A model generated the notes under the pieces. The model did not search any database and was not told the DNA's origin. It worked only from the letters and a program-made list of their open reading frames with translations. Both the position numbers and the translations under genes were made by a program. A DNA stretch of 64,000 nucleotides from Melampsora larici-populina 98AG31. Lineage: Eukaryota; Basidiomycota; Pucciniomycetes; Pucciniales; Melampsoraceae. Below, piece after piece: positions 33,813-46,871 of the stretch (positions within the stretch are counted from its first letter, which is position 1; each line of letters starts with the position of its first letter). The stretch covers positions 1,532,498-1,596,497 of the forward strand of contig NW_006768767.1 in the NCBI RefSeq assembly GCF_000204055.1. The letters run 5' to 3'.

Positions 33813-34755
33813 GGTGGAGGAGTCTTGGTGATAAGAGCGTTGGAAGTGTTGCACACTTGCTCTGCATGTGTGGTCAGCATCAACATTGATTAGATTTAGA
33901 ACTCATTACCAGCATAGTTCTTTTGATTGGTGGATCAAATTTGATATTTGAGACCACTTATTTGTTGGACACAAGGATTACTTCCTCCATGAATATGAAT
34001 GCATTTGATTTTGGGAAATCTATCATTTTGAGGGATGATGTGGTGGGGACAAGGCCATCATCAATAATTGAGAAATTAGGGTGGGCAAGTTGATAATTGT
34101 TTGGCCACTTGATGCCAACTGACCCTCTTCTTGACCAGGTGACCAAGATCCAGCTGAATCACTCCAAGTCTGGAACAAGACACAACAATAGACTACAAGG
34201 AATTCCAGCCAGGGAGTGCTCTTGAATGTGGCAAAAAAAGCACAGGAGCAGTTTGATATTTTAAGCATGGGATTGGGGAGTAGAAGAAGAGCTGTGGTAC
34301 ATAAAGAGGAACTTGGTACAGCACATGTGGAAGCTCAATGTTTAGCATGTTAATGATTTTTATGCAATGTGCCAGAGGGGGTGAGCACTTTTCTGTTACA
34401 ATTGCTCAACACCTGGTTGGGTGTTGCAGTCTGCAATGACTCCTGAGTGCATCTCAAATGTGTGTGTTGTTCTACTATGCTTGAAGCACCCGCAATTATG
34501 GCTTTAATTGAGGCTTTATTGAATTTTAACCCTAAAGCCTGTTCAAAATTCACAACATTGAATCTTTAAGCAAGCTTTAGTTAAAAAATCTTCAAGCTGG
34601 GTTAAATTTAACCCTGCCTAGATATTTTCTTTGAAAATCTGTGCCCACCGAATCACAACACCGCACCCATCCCTTCTACATATACACCCACCTGTGATCT
34701 CCCTCCTCATCACTCAACTCACTTTTCCACACACTCAACTCGTTCTTTGCTTCAG

Positions 34756-35703
34756 ATGGATCATGACGTCGACCAAATCCCTGCCAACCCAAGTGAAAGA
34801 ACTGCTGCAAGGCAACATGGGAAAAAGTGGACAGTGCCTGAAGATGAACAGCTAGCAATGTCGTGGATTTCTATAAGCAAAGATCCACAATACGCAAACC
34901 AGCAATCCGGGACTGACTTCTACATCAAAGTGGCCAATGACTTTGCTTTGGCATTACCCAATGTAAAGCCGGTTTGTACAGGAGAACAACTAAGGAACCA
35001 GTACATACCTTTCACGTTTTATTTTTATTGTTAATTTTTGTCTTCATAGTCAAAATGAACCAATCATCGATTTTTTACATTCTTGACATTCACATTTGAT
35101 CATAGCTGGAAACCAATCAACACATCAACTCTGAAGTTCTCAGCAACCTATGGGTCAATTCAACGTAACCCACCAAGTTGAACTGCTCCTTCCGATTACA
35201 TGAATATTGCCAAGAAGGAGTTTTCAAATCAAACAAACAATAATTTCAAGCACAAGGCTTTGTGGCAAATCCTTTGATATGCTCCCAAATGGACAAAAGC
35301 TGCCATTCCAATCAGAAGAGCTTCAACTACTGCTAGTGTCTCAGGAGTTAGCTCACCTCAAACTGCTGAATCAACTGCCCCTGCGGAATCTATCAATTTG
35401 CTTGAACGGCCGGTTGGTCAGAAGAAATCAAAACATCAACACGCCAATCACAATATTGAGTCTGAACGTAACTAAGCGCTCAAACGTGCCACCAAAATTC
35501 AGGAGCAAAAAGCCATTGTAATGGAGAAAGGACACAAACTTGCTGAACGTGCTCTGGAAATTCAGGAAGAAGCTAAAAACCTGAACACACTATTGAATTC
35601 ACCTGAATCATGTCCAGATGATGAATCAAGAGAAATCCTCAGATTAATGAAAGCAAAATTAATGAAGAAGTACAGGAAGGAAGAAGTAGATGATGAAATC
35701 AAT
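34756..35703 (+). pseudogene. Harbinger ORF1, SANT/Myb-like DNA-binding protein, broken
   Basis: The first exon (ATG 34756; an in-frame ATG at 34747 is also possible) has the trihelix-like start WTVPEDEQLAMSWISIS. It ends at a donor GTACAT near 35001. The next exon starts after ATAG near 35105 with WKPINTSTLKF. This frame is kept to the stop at 35704 but carries TGA at 35179-35181, TGA at 35275-35277 and TAA at 35473-35475. The C-terminus is a charged helix (KAKLMKKYRKEEVDDEIN). In the family this protein binds the element ends and helps import the transposase into the nucleus. Confidence 0.7.
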
Positions 35704-36080
35704 TAATTATCTTTATTGTGTTGGTTTGTTGTCTCAAACTTGTGCAGAATTGATTTTCATTTTTCATTTTTATTCCCTCAATCTTGTTAGCTTAAAAAAG
35801 CAGTGATAGTGATCAAGAAATCATATGTTATCTTGTTGATTAGTAGGCTCAATTTCACCAATCACAATAGCTTGTATGCTCAGCTTCAACTTAGATTTCA
35901 TCAATTACAATGATTCAAAAAGAGAAATGGTAGTGATTATGACACAATATTTTATCTTGTTGAATCTTTTCCTCAAACTTGTTCAGACTCAGTTTCTATT
36001 TTATATACACATTGAGAACACCTTAGAAGATGTAATGGAAGATGATTGAAATGAATATTTTGAAACTTATCTTTCAACAA

Positions 36081-37436
36081 CTAATTCCCCCCAGTGCCTC
36101 TTTTCATCCACATCGAGATTTTGAGATCTTGCATTAATTGTAAGTGTTGATCTCGGTTTCTTAGCTCAGCATTCACTTTGAAGTATTGAGCAAGAGTGTA
36201 TTTGAGATGAGGATTGAGGCGATTTGCATGTATCTCAGGATTGTGTTGTGATTGATAGTCTATGATAGCCTGATCCTTTTTGCTGTGGTCTTCAACAACC
36301 ATGTTGTGGATTATGGTACAACATAAGATTATGTTTGTCATGTCCATTATACTCAAAAGGCGACATGGTGATGTGAGTGTATGCCAGCGTGCTTGAAGAA
36401 CACCAAATGCACACTCAATATCTTTTCAAAGAGCTTCCTGCAACATCAAAAAATAACTACTTGCTTCATCACCTGGCCTATGAATTGACTTGATGAGGAC
36501 AGGCCATAGAGGGTAAATCCCGTCAGCGAGGTAATATCCTCAAGTGGATTGATGTCCATTGAACTTGAAATGAATTTGGTCTTCAGAACCTGTGAGTTTC
36601 AATACAAACAAAAGACCAAAATCAAAAATCAACCGAGTTTCTCTCTTGAATGGTGTCAAAGAGAAACTGACCGTTGATGAAAGCATCAAAAAGTGGGCTG
36701 TTTTGTAAGACATTAATGTCATTGAGAGCACCTGGCGTACCAAAGAAAGCATGCCAGATACACAGGATCTTTGAGGCAACTGCCTCAAGAACCACTGATG
36801 TATCTTTGTCTTTTCCATCAAACTGACCCGCCCACACTTGAGGACAGTTGTTCCACAGCCAGTGCATACCATCAATGCTCCCTTTGCAGCCTGGAAAACC
36901 CCGCATTTCATTCTCCTTTAGTATTATCTCAAGTTTGTCGGGATTTGGGGGTCTTGGGTATTCTTTGTACTTGTTGACTGCATCACTGGAAATTCCATAG
37001 GCTAGCTGTCGTACTGCAGCCGTCATCTTTTGGTATGTTGAAAGACCGAGTTTCTTGCAACAACCCTATGTAAGTAAATCAACAGAAATAAACTTGGATC
37101 AACATGATCAAACCATGAACATGGAAGTTGAATGCTCACGCGATGTTGTATCCAATAAACATTGTGCTCCTGTAGATCAGCAGCCATCTTGCGAAGGAGC
37201 TCAGGACTCATTCGAAACCTCCTCTCAAAGTAAGCACAAGGATATAGCGGTGATTCTTTGAAATAGTCACGATGTAGACACTGATCAGCAGCAATCCAGT
37301 AACGTTCAATGACTGTCCGTTTGTTGAGTCTGTTCATTTCTTCTGGTTGAACAAAGAAGAACATATGCATCTCATCATAATCTTCATCTTCTTCTTGTTG
37401 AAGGAGATCCAAGTGCTGTTGAGTTATATCATCCAT
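36081..37436 (-). pseudogene. PIF/Harbinger DDE transposase, broken
   Basis: Exon 1 is 37436-37140; a 74-nt intron (GTGAGC...ACATAG) leads to exon 2 from 37065. Motifs in order: LGLSTYQKMTAAVRQLAYG, KGSIDGMHW (first Asp), FFGTPGALNDINVL (second Asp), NGHQST then GYYLADGIYP, and KDIECAFGVLQARW. The frame is broken near 36630, where FDTIQERNS passes into QIHFKFNGHQ; by TGA at 36540-36542; and by TGA at 36426-36428, which replaces a usually conserved Arg before KDIE. The C-terminal part 36081-36356 is open. In the family this enzyme excises and inserts the element. Confidence 0.8.
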
Positions 37437-37682
37437 GTTGCTAATAAAAAGAGTTGCAATAATGTGGAATTTGGGTGCGACACAATAAAAAGAAAAGTTT
37501 GGTTTGACTCCAGTCTAGAGCCAACCCACTGTGGACCCAGGCTTTTAGTGTGGGTTAATTTTAAATAATACAACTTTAGTGCCAACGACTGTGGGACTTG
37601 TGGTTAAATTTGTTAACCCCAGCTAAAGAATCTTTAATTTTTTTAAATAACTCCAATTTTAACGCCAACGATTGCGGGTGCT

Positions 37683-38680
37683 CTGAGTACTCAGAATGTG
37701 TGGCAAGTTCCAAAACTATTGCACTCACAATATAAAGTCTAGGGAAACTCCAGGTATTGTGCATTTGTGGTCCAAAGGGTTCATAGTGGTCAGAGTAGTA
37801 GGGAAAAGGACTTAGACAGGTCAACTCACACAAGTTGCAAAAACCCAACTGAAGCAGAATGACCGAGGGGCAGCGCAGCCGCCCAAGACCTCGTCACAAC
37901 TAAAAGTAGACCAAAATAATAATACTGAAAGATGTTGTACTTTTGTAAAGTTCAGAAAAAACAGAAAGAAAAAATTCTCCTTAAATGTGGCTTTTGAGTA
38001 TGGAGGAAACATCTACTTTTGACACTAATGATATCCTTCATGACAATGAAAAATAAGAAGAAAAATATGAATCACTTCCACCACATGTAAAACAATCAAA
38101 ATATGTGTACAATGAAAAGAATAGAAGTATTACACTGATACTTGGCTCTAATCAAACAACAATTGTGCACGTAAATTGATAATGAAAAATACAAGATATG
38201 ACCAATTGATGTAAAAGGATCAAGTGACAATAGCAGGGTTCAAGTCAAAAGAAATCAGACCCAAAATGAATTTTAGGCATTGCTTGGAGGTCACAATTTC
38301 TAGACCATATTTTCCAGCTTGCGAGCACCTCTAGAGGTACCTGTGAGGTTTGAAAATATAGGAAAATGCCTATAATTTATAAGAAGGTTGATTTTTTTTT
38401 GGTTTGAGGAAAAAAAAAGCCTTTTTGTGTCAAGAAAAGGTGTATAATTTTCTTTTGCGTTTCTTGACAGTTTCCTTTTTTGTCTTTCTCTTTCATTAAA
38501 TCCACAACAGCAGATATGATGCAATTTTTCAAGCTTGTTCTTTTCTTTCTTATAAGAGACAGTGGCGTATATTGAAGCACTTTTTATGAATCCTTGTGAT
38601 TCTTTAGCTCACCTTGTGCTTCAAGAATTTACTTGGAAGTTGTATAATTCCTGCTCAGAATTTCTGACTTGAACCCCGCT
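37683..38680. other. Intergenic, no gene seen
   Basis: AT-rich sequence with short open frames only. Nothing here is supported as coding or as a defined element. Confidence 0.5.
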
Positions 38681-38689
38681 AATGAAAGA

Positions 38690-39440
38690 GAGGTCCCTTG
38701 GCAAACTTGACAGGTCAGCACACCAAGAGGAACATTGGTAAGAAGCCTGCACAGGGGTTGTTCCATCTCAGCTGCTCAGCTAATACTCAGTAGTGTCCAT
38801 TGGTCGCATCACATATAGAACAGCCTCTCCTCAGACTTTCCTGCTAAGGACTGAAGCCTGACAAAAGAGATCTGCTCAGTTTATCTCAGCCACTCAGCTA
38901 AACCTAAGTGGTGTCCCCTGGATCAGGCTGTTCACACAATTGGCAGGGTCTTAGCAAATAAACTAGGTCTTCCCCAGGCTTCATTTGTCAGCAAAGATAC
39001 TCGAGGCAGGTATGGCTCATCTGCTTGGCTGATTCTGAGTGACATCCTCTGGATCAGAATGATCCCCAGGATTCCACTCAGGATTAGCTGAGCAACTGAG
39101 ATGAACTGAGCACCGCTCAGTTAAACATCAGTGTCATCCTCTGAATCCCTCTTATCCTCAGGATGCTACTCAGGATTAGCTGAGCAGATAGACCTTGGGC
39201 TTTATTCCTGAGCCAAGAAGCCTGAGGCAGGGATGACCCTCCTTGATCTGTCCCAAGGATGCTGCACAGGATTTGCTGATGAATCTAGTTCATCTTAACC
39301 TCTAAGCAAATCCTCATTGGCCCCCCTTGGAGTCTACCCAACAGGGGCATGCTGTTCAGCATTAGCTGAGCAGATGGATTGGCCCCTCCTCAGGCTTTGG
39401 CCCTTAGCAAAAAGCCTGAAGAAGGTTCAGTTTCAGTTGA
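38690..39440. repeat. Degenerate repeat cluster built on (GATT)AGCTGAGCA
   Basis: The phrase CAGGATTAGCTGAGCA occurs near 39079 and 39171, and ATTAGCTGAGCAGAT at 39361. Its inverse (CAGCTGCTCAGCTAA, CAGCCACTCAGCTAA) occurs near 38769 and 38898. Between them recur TCCTCAGG, CAGTGTCATCCTCTG and AAGCCTGA. The units are irregular, about 90-150 bp, and many are self-complementary. This looks like a decayed tandem or palindromic satellite. Confidence 0.65.
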
Positions 39441-40383
39441 TCATGTAATCAGCTGACAAGCAGGAAGAGATAGGAGTGAAAACAGGAAGAATCTGGTAAT
39501 AAATTTGACCCATTGTTGGAAAAACACAAGAATATCTATGCTCACCCCTATGTGAGCATCCATTTTTGCCCCTGTGCAATTGCATCAGTACATATACTTG
39601 AGTTGTCAAGACAATATCCACACACCTTTCCATGAAGCTGGTATCTGTGATAACCATTCCATTGGCATGAATTCCAGCAAGGAACATCAATCCATTGAAA
39701 TGCCCATATGTCAAGTGAGAAGGAGCCCACATCACATCATATTCATTCTTAAAAGTCTCATTCTTCATGGTCTAAAAGTCAAGATGGTCTCAATGGTTGA
39801 TGCTGGTACCCTCCAAATGCTCTTCAATCATGAAAATATTGTACGCAAGGTCAGAAGGTTCATTTGGATTATTTTCATACACTACACAGTGTGACAGAAC
39901 CTGTGGACTACATTGAAACACACTGTTAGTTGGATTGTTGCATATTCTTTTATATGTGTTGCAGTGAGAAGGACAAACTTGCAAACCAGGCAGCAAGTTG
40001 CACTGTGTACTCGTCAAATCCAAGTATTCCATCTCTTCCTTGAATTTTGACACCAGCCAAGTGGCCAGTAGCAAAGCCTGAGCTGTTTGGCAATAATTGA
40101 AGAGATCCACAGTGAAACCTTGGCCTTCATGGATCTTTTGAGAAACTACCCTCAAAACTGTGTTGTTTTCAAAAATGAGCTGGCCTGGGTATCTTGTCCA
40201 GAAATCCCACCGCTTAATGACCCTATGTTCATTGACTCTGAAGATGACTTTTGTATGGTAGAACTCATAAGTAGGATTGATCTGATTCTTGTCATTGTTG
40301 ACCAGGAGCGTTGAAGCAAATCCATTTCCTGGTCTCTTTGCCACTACATTCATGTAGAGCACCAAACAAGGCACATTTTGCAC
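39433..40383 (-). CDS. Hypothetical protein in two open segments
   Basis: The upstream segment 40383-39790 (198 codons) and the downstream segment 39768-39433 (112 codons) differ in frame. A GT...TTTTAG stretch of about 38 nt between them could be a very short intron, or there is a frameshift. The upstream part has clustered Cys residues (TQCNLLPGLQVCPSHC, RICNN, QCSP). I recognise no domain. The sequence is more protein-like than its surroundings, so it could be a broken gene or element remnant. Confidence 0.35.
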
Positions 40384-43300
40384 GTTTTGGTGCTGATGTC
40401 CATGACATGTGAACTAATGAGAGACATGTACACACTGTGGTGATCAAATCCATCCATACATGGTCTTTTTATATTCAATTTTGCTTGGGTGTTGGACTTA
40501 AGTTTTCCTCAGCTATTTATTCATCATTAAATGGTCCTCACAATCAGAGACTCGCTCCAACTCAATACACACTGAGCAATATTGTTGAGATACAACTTTT
40601 TTAGTACAAATTATTCATATTTCATCATTAAAATTGCATTACATCATTAAAATTAAGATAAAATAAACTAAGAGGAAAAGGCTGAAAATTTAATGTAGTT
40701 GAATTCCAACAAGAATGGTTGAGTGTTGTATCACATTTAGAGAGCCATAGAATTGATCTAAAAGATGCAGACTGAGAAAGGACATAAATAAATAGAAAAG
40801 AGGTGTCAGTAGTTTGCAAGATCAGAATTAGAGCCCAAAGTTCAGATCTGATAGTAGATACATGGAAATCAAGATGACTTACTTGGCATTGTAAATCAAG
40901 GGTCCAGAAGGAAATAAATAGTTCAACAAGAGCTTCAATTTTAGAGTACAAACCTACCATGAACAAAGAGGAACAGGTCAAGATTGAAAATCAAATTGAT
41001 TGAAGGATGTTAAATTAAATCTAAAAGTACATAATCAAAGGAAGCCTAAAAGAAAAGGAGGCGAATGCAACCAGAAATTAAGGGAAGATCAAATTCAATT
41101 AGCAAAAGAAGGAGTAGTTGAATAAGAAAGTTCAAGATAAATATTGAAAGAAGTGAAGAACTCACCTGAGAAAGAAGTCAAGATCAAAATGCCAAAAAAG
41201 TGATTTAAAGGAAGGTACCTAGAAGTGAAATTAAAAGGAATCAAAGTTGAAACAAGGAAGATAAATCAGTAGAAGAACAAATAAAGACAAAAAAAAGAGA
41301 AAACTTACTTACATAAAGACCCCAAAAATCAAAAATGAAAATGAAATGAATCTACTCATTGGATGAACAGTCAAAATCAAGATTGATGAAGCCAAGTTCT
41401 ATCAAGAAGGATGATGACAAGACAAGACAGAGAGTTAGTAAAATGGGAGAGTGGAGAAGATAGATGAGAAAAATAAACTACATACTAACATCAAGATAAA
41501 AAATCGAAATCTAAATAGTAAAATCTAGATTGAGATAGTGGAGAAGGGAATTGAGAAGTGGAGGCAAGCAGAAAGAAAGAAGACCAAATAAAAGAATAAA
41601 CAAAAGAAAACAAAGCAATTACTTACATAAAAGGATCAAAATTTAAATTTAAATTGATTAAACAAGCCAAGAACGAGAGAAGTCCGATCAGAGATGGAGT
41701 CAAAGTTGAGAGAGAAGGAAAAGAGGTATCAAGGAGTTTTCATCTGGAGGAGGGATCTGTTTTTCTGTTTGTGGAGGAGTGTCTGTGTGTAGAATCATAT
41801 TGTTTTCATTTTTTTTATCCATCAGTGGATCATCGTTTTTTTGTGTGTGTTCGTGTCTAAGCGTCAATCTAAGAGTGTCTTTTAAAAGTGTCTTGAGTCT
41901 TTGAAGTTTCTGTTGGAAGGTGTTCTAGTGATTGTATCTGAGTATTTTGGGTCGCGTGTGTCCTTGATGATTATAGTGTTGTCATCATATGGGTTTTTTT
42001 TTTCTAAAAGTGTCCTATTGAAAGAGTTAGAAAAAGAAAGAGAAGAAATCATTAGTTTTTTAAAAAAAGTCTTATTGTGTCCGATTAAAAGCAATCTTGC
42101 TGGGGTTTTTTTTATCTTTTTTTTTATTGAAAGAAAGGAAGAGGAAGATAGAGAAGAAAAACATTACTTTACTGTTATTTAGATTATTGTTCATAGTGAT
42201 CAGTGTCTTGAAGATTGGTGGGGTTTTGTGGTTGATATTGTTTTTGCTTTATTGTGCTTTGCTGAGCTGGGTTGTAGATTGGTTGTCAGTCCGTCGGATT
42301 TAAGCTCAGGGCCGGGTTTTCTTAATCAGGGCTTTCCAAATATCAATTTTATTTTATTTTATTTTATTACATGTAGCAAGCATTACATTAAACTCAAAAT
42401 CCACATAGCTTTGCATCAACACCTTGTGTAGTGTAGTGTGGGGTACAGTTGGAATCCGCCAGATCTTGCGGTTCTTTTAGAATTATTACAAAAGTATTAT
42501 GGGTTGTATTTGTGAAAGTAGAAAGTTGTTAGAGATTTGCTTCATTGTTTATTTTTATTTTTGGACTTCATTTACAAGGTTGAGGGCAGCTTCACTGCGC
42601 TCGAGTTTCATCATCTCCCTGGCTCAGCCTACACCACACAACGTAGGAGTTCTACAGCGCCCTGTGTAACTTGGCAGGAAAGGAATATAGAAAGTTTTTT
42701 CTCTTCCCCACTTCAATTTCATCCCTCATTAGCAGCAGTTGAAAAGAACACACCTTTAGTTATCTTGCCTCTTGTTTCTTAGGCTCATTGGTTATAGAAG
42801 GTTTTTGAATATGTTAATCGAAGATTATACAAAGATCCAAAAGTTGAAGTACAAGTTAAAAATGATAACACAAAGAAATAAATCAAGAAATTGAGAAAAA
42901 AGATGTTGTTTCAAAATCAGTTAAATCAAACAGAAGCTAATTTAAATAAACAAGTTTTGACGCAAGCAGAAGCAAGTGCTACAGGAGTTCAAACAGGGCA
43001 GAGGCTCTTAACACTGAGGCAATTGACAAGCATTGACTTTCAAGATTCACCCGCGCCAAGTAATAGGATCTTGATTTATTTTCTATAAAAGGCAATACAA
43101 AAGAAACAAGATGAATAAAACTTGACATTTGATGTGTGTCTTTAACCTCGTGAATTTTGTTTTTCATTTTTCATAAGAGAGAGTATTTATCCTTCACACC
43201 TGGCATTATTACAATCCTCCTTGTTTTGTGCATCAATTGCTGCGCTTTGTTGATTAGCATCATTTTTGGCAGGATACTTTGATGGACCGCATCCCATGAT

Positions 43301-45237
43301 GAAAGATTGAATTGAAGTTTGATAGAGAGGTGAGAATGAAGTTGAAATCCAAGGCTCAACATCTTGAGATGAAATTTGTGATCTTTAGTTGTCACGAGAC
43401 AGTAAAAGTTGTCCACTTCATCCTCAATCAAATCAATCTCAATCAAATCCATTCTCAATTGACTTCATCCTCATTTAACTTCCATTCTATCAATGCCAAA
43501 CAACATCACCGATGGTGACATTTCCACCAACTCATTGAGCTCAGAAGTTGTGGAATCATATAACATAATTACAAATATAGCAAGATCCTTACTAGACAAT
43601 GCAATGGAATGGATTTCAGAAGCTATTCAGATGGTTGATTGGAAAAAGGATTGGGGATTGAAAATTGATTTGAATCAGGAAGATGGGGAAGTTGTAAATG
43701 ATGCAAAAATTATAACCGCACTTTCAAGTAGACTTGCACGTATCTTTTTTGAGTTTTTCCTAGCAATGATCTTAAGCATTCATTTTCTGCTACAAAGTGA
43801 ACAAGATGCATGGGCTTTCTTTGATCATTCTTATTATTGTTTACTCCACTGACTTTGATCTCATTTTCAACATGTGTAACAGAGTGTTCTGAATCTATAT
43901 ATACATGGTTGATGTTCTATTTATTATGAGGCCTGGTGGTTCTTACATTCAACATGAATTTCCGTGTTTGGCCTACTATCACTTTCTACAAGTTGGTAAG
44001 TGAATTTTTATTTCTGCATTAAGCTCAGTTGCTCAACATATCTTTTCTTGAGGAAATCTAAGGAAATCACGGAAAGAGAAGGACGTCAGAAGAACAAAGA
44101 AAAAGGCCCGTGAGAAGATCTACCAGCTAAAGAAGAGGACTGAGGAGAGTGGGGAGGATTTGAAGAAGTGGAAGAGTCTGAGGAGGAGGATAGAGAGGAT
44201 TAAAATGACAAACTAGGTGAGACAAACAGTTCAATTTTATTAATTCAAGTCTTTAGTCTTTCCAGCTTCCGTCTTCAATCCAATATCCGGTTTAAATCAT
44301 GCACATCTGTTTTCAATCCATCTTCTACCTCAAAATCTCTATATTTTTGTATCAATCGTCTACACAAAGTCCTTTCTGTCCCAAAACTCTTCATAGTACT
44401 TCTTTTATGTTTTATTATAACAAAAAAAGTTTTAAACTTCTCCAATATGAAAGGTGGTAACACTAAGCCTCCCAGCATATATTGGGACAGCTGGTGTTAC
44501 AAAGAAATAAAAATGACCATATGTTTTGATTATTTTTTTGAGAAGTTGGAGACAGGAACTAGGATAGCAAGGAAGAACTGAGACCAAGAAAGCCTACCTG
44601 GCTAATGATAAGTGCCCAGTCTGGCCCAGCTTACAGTAGGAGTCAAGTGTGGCCCGGCTCATGATAGGAGACCAGCCTGTCTCCAGCTTACAATAGGGAC
44701 CATAGATCCCAGTCCAGCATTTCATACCACCTTGTATTGGCAGCCCATAGGTTTAACACAAGGAATTGTTTCTTCACAAACACACAGAAGAATACACCAA
44801 GACATTTGAAAACAAGAACTGACATAAATGGAAACATGTGTCAATTGGAATTCTGAGCAGATGATTTACGGAGAACAGCAATTGAAGCCCTAATCTAGGA
44901 AGCTCACAGTTGTGGTGATGACAAGGAAGCCGCCTTGTTATTAAAAACCCTAAATAAGGACAAGTCAAGACAATTCTCATGAGGGAAAATAGATAAGTGA
45001 TAGATGAAGACAACACACTCACAGACACATCAGAAACTCCATTGGTGGCATTTGTTAAGGAGGTTAGACCAGAAACAAGCATCCTTCAACTGGAGAATGC
45101 TGGAGTCAACACTCACAAAACCCACGGAGCTGTTGAAACTCATCAAGACAGCCATCCTCTTACTAATCCTACAATGATGGACACTGTGGTTAAAAGGCGC
45201 AAAGGCAAAAGAAGAGTCCGATAAAGCTTTTGCAACC
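40384..45237. other. Long low-complexity, gene-poor stretch
   Basis: From about 40640 to 41720 the plus strand is dominated by A and G. From about 41740 to 42340 it switches to T and G, including an ATTTT run at 42346-42368. Open frames here (for example 41901-42182) follow from composition. A short ORF at 43493-43852 (119 codons) has no recognised domain. Around 44060-44215 a Lys/Arg/Glu-rich coiled-coil-like reading is open (KKAREKIYQLKKRTEES). I do not call genes here. Confidence 0.45.
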
Positions 45238-45729
45238 ATGTCAGCTAAGAAAGGTACCTTAGAAATGGAAAACAGCAATGTGATACACAATGGGAAAATT
45301 CTAAAAGGAGGGGATGCACAGATGAAGGAATCCTTGGGACTTTTATCGCTGGGGTTGACTATCATTTTGAAAGGACTGACCTCTTATGTCCAGCTTACGG
45401 TTTTCAATGAGGAATGGCAAGTGGCTGATCAAAAGGTGTGGTTGGCTGGATCCACTAAATCAGATAAGGAAAAATCAGGTGAAGCAAAAATTTACGGAGG
45501 AGACACACCAGTTGAAGAGCTAATCATTGATTATGAAGTATGGGGAGCCTGCATAGAACTGTTCTGTACTCACTTGGTTGCTTGTGGGTGGAAACCAATC
45601 ACCGACCAATTTGAAGGCCACATAGTTGTGGTGAAGAAAATCCAAGAAGACTTTGGTTGGATGGTAGCTTTACGCTATTGTAAACTGGTGAGACAGGGAG
45701 TAATGAGGGAAACAGTGGATTTTTCTTGG
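45238..45729 (+). CDS. Gag-like or repeat-associated protein fragment
   Basis: This open frame runs about 164 codons to a GTATGC donor at about 45730. It contains the segments SYVQLTVFNEEWQVADQKVW and GWMVALRYCKLVRQGVM, which resemble a protein family I associate with repeated gag-like ORFs of rust fungi. That association is from memory and unverified. A possible next exon (WMKYDRTHLVNWFKSNIWGE) begins after CCACAG near 46182 and ends at GTAAAT. No protease or polymerase was found nearby. Function unknown. Confidence 0.4.
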
Positions 45730-46364
45730 GTATGCATTTTGTTTGATGTGTTGCCTTATCTGTTTTTTTTTCTTTCAGTGATCATGTTGTCTGTGTTTGA
45801 TAGACAGTTCTTCAAACTCTTCATATAATTTGTAATGAAATGATAGAAACCATCATAGAATGAAATGAATAGTAATGATAATCTGATTAAGACTCAATGT
45901 GCCATAGTGAGAGGATAAAACTGGTATTTGATATGTTGTCTATGTGTGATGTTTCTTCAAAAAGATATATAATCTTTGCCTTCATGTCAAATTTAGAAAT
46001 TCTGTGATGATGTAATGCATTGAAGTGAATTCAAGAATGATAATAATGTTATTAATTATCAATGAGATTTTGAGTTGATTGGTTGAAAGCATTAAGTCAT
46101 CAAAACAGGTGGCTTAAGATTGGCACATGGAATTGTTGCTTGTATATATAAACATCATTCTTGTTTAATTTGATTTCCACAGTGGATGAAATACGACCGC
46201 ACTCATCTCGTGAATTGGTTTAAAAGCAACATCTGGGGTGAGGTAAATAGGAAGATCTTGCACTTCACACTGAGGTCCGTTCTCACTTGCTCTTCTATGA
46301 CTATTGTCCCCCCTGAGGTTGTGTAATTAATCTTTCTCTTTTCTCAGGTGTATCAGCAGGTCAG

Positions 46365-46868
46365 AAAAGTCCTTTATCAAAGAACAATTCGATCTGCACA
46401 TATGCACTTTTGGGATCACAGGGTTTACCCTGCGTGCACTTTATAAAGGAGCGTGTTCAATCCAGCAACAAGCTTCAGGTTCAACATTTCAATATTCATT
46501 GGAAACTTGACCACATTATACCTGATGTTGAACCACCCCAGTGCATTGAGATCAATACAATGCTCAATAGCATTCAGACTCTATACGCAACTTTACCACC
46601 CCGTTGACAAGCTCTCCTAAAAAATCAACTCTTGCAGATTTTGACAGATCCAACTCCATCTGTCAGCAATCCAATCCCAATTTGCTCCTGTGGTCAACCA
46701 CAAGGTGCTTTGAACACAACTAAGCGAGATAGAAGTGCTTTTGAAGATCAAGATGCTGGTGAGACTGAACCACCATGTAGTTTATGTCATCAAACTGGTC
46801 ATAACAAACAAACCTGTCCAGTCCATCCCAACAATACAGGGAGTTCAACTTCAGCTCAGCTTAATATG
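46365..46868 (+). pseudogene. MULE-type transposase C-terminus: SWIM-like motif and zinc knuckle
   Basis: The frame reads GLPCVHFIKERV, then NIHWKL about 20 residues on, the shape of a SWIM zinc finger at the end of Mutator-like transposases. It continues through one TGA (46605-46607) into QALLKNQL, a Gly/Pro-rich linker (SCGQPQGALN), RDRSAFE, and the knuckle CSLCHQTGHNKQTCP. No upstream DDE domain is preserved in the same frame, so this is a 3' relic. The SWIM and knuckle order fits MULE or FAR1-like proteins; an isolated SWIM protein is the alternative. Confidence 0.55.
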
Positions 46869-46871
46869 TAG

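Larger units (their letters stand above)
34485..37682. mobile_element. PIF/Harbinger DNA transposon with terminal inverted repeats
   Basis: The left end reads AGCACCCGCAATTATGGC. The reverse complement of the right end reads AGCACCCGCAATCGTTGGCG, with similarity over about 30 bp. Inside are the two divergent genes typical of the superfamily: a SANT/Myb-like ORF on plus and a DDE transposase on minus. Both are broken, so this copy is dead. The expected 3-bp duplication (TWA) is not evident: TGA lies before the left end, and CTG or TGA after the right end depending on the exact border. Confidence 0.8.

Noticed and set aside
38690..39440. CRISPR array
   Set aside because: Repeats are irregular and self-complementary with no constant spacer size, and the genome is eukaryotic.
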